Assembly: GCA_030068145.1 (NCBI GenBank)
Contig: JAPJBO010000269.1
Span: 124,001 to 188,000, forward strand
Origin: Diplonema papillatum
Lineage: Eukaryota > Euglenozoa > Diplonemea > Diplonemida > Diplonemidae
DNA length: 64,000 bases
Direction of reading: 5' to 3'
This document shows, piece after piece, positions 63,940 through 64,000 of the stretch (positions are counted from its first letter, which is position 1; each line of letters opens with the position of its first letter). The notes under the pieces are model-generated. The model saw nothing but the letters and a program-made list of their open reading frames with translations. It had not been told where the DNA came from and ran no database searches. Both the position numbers and the translations under genes were made by a program.

Positions 63940-64000
63940 TGTTTAGCATTGAGTTCTTTTGTAAGTACATGAACCACATGGATTAGCAGTCACTGTTTAG
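63940..64000 (-). mobile_element. LINE copy D tail, cut by the window end
   Basis: GTTTAGCATTGAGTTCTTTT, then GTAAGTACATGAACCACATG, GATTAGCAGTCACTG. The final five bases TTTAG could be the first bases of yet another tail, which would make copy D only about 55 bp long; the window ends there. Confidence 0.7.

Overview
The window is eukaryotic nuclear DNA from a protist. It has intron-split genes with GT/AG splice sites, LINE, tyrosine-recombinase (YR), hAT and pogo-type transposable elements, many short dispersed repeats, long homopolymer and tandem tracts, and a divergent 18S rRNA fragment. The repeat load and a multi-exon cyclic-nucleotide-type channel would fit an alveolate such as a chromerid, but I cannot fix the species from sequence alone.

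The one substantial host gene I can assemble lies on the minus strand across about 9.4-37.6 kb. Eight exons with matching splice phases join ankyrin-like exons (37.6-35.2 kb), S1 (24.8 kb), S1-S2 (19.7 kb), S3-S4-S5-pore (17.2-16.7 kb), S6, C-linker and CNBD (15.1-14.6 kb), and the CNBD end plus tail (9.9-9.4 kb). Its introns hold most of the other features: a pogo-like transposon with a nested MITE, a 16-copy 99-bp array carrying splice-site motifs, 17-bp and 43-bp arrays, LINE relics, a TIR element and two YR elements.

Region by region: 1-9.4 kb holds dispersed repeats, an 18S fragment, MITE-like elements and YR-element relics. 9.4-37.6 kb is the channel gene with its TE-filled introns, including a complete YR retroelement at 28.5-32.6 kb (gag, YR, RT/RNase H and split direct repeats) and a related gag+YR element without RT at 32.6-35.2 kb. 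37.6-41.4 kb holds duplicated fragments. 41.5-45.7 kb is an hAT transposon with an intact ORF. 45.7-47.7 kb is mostly non-coding. 47.7-50.8 kb is a decayed YR retroelement.

51.3-64.0 kb is a head-to-tail series of one LINE family. The longest copy has ORF1 and a 1971-residue ORF2 that I read as AlkB-type dioxygenase, then a 2A (NPGP) peptide, then APE endonuclease, reverse transcriptase, a CCHC-like finger, three Cys/His repeats and a basic tail. At least three more copies abut it, each joined at the same 3'-terminal sequence. The AlkB-2A-APE-RT architecture and the self-abutting series are the most unusual things in the window.
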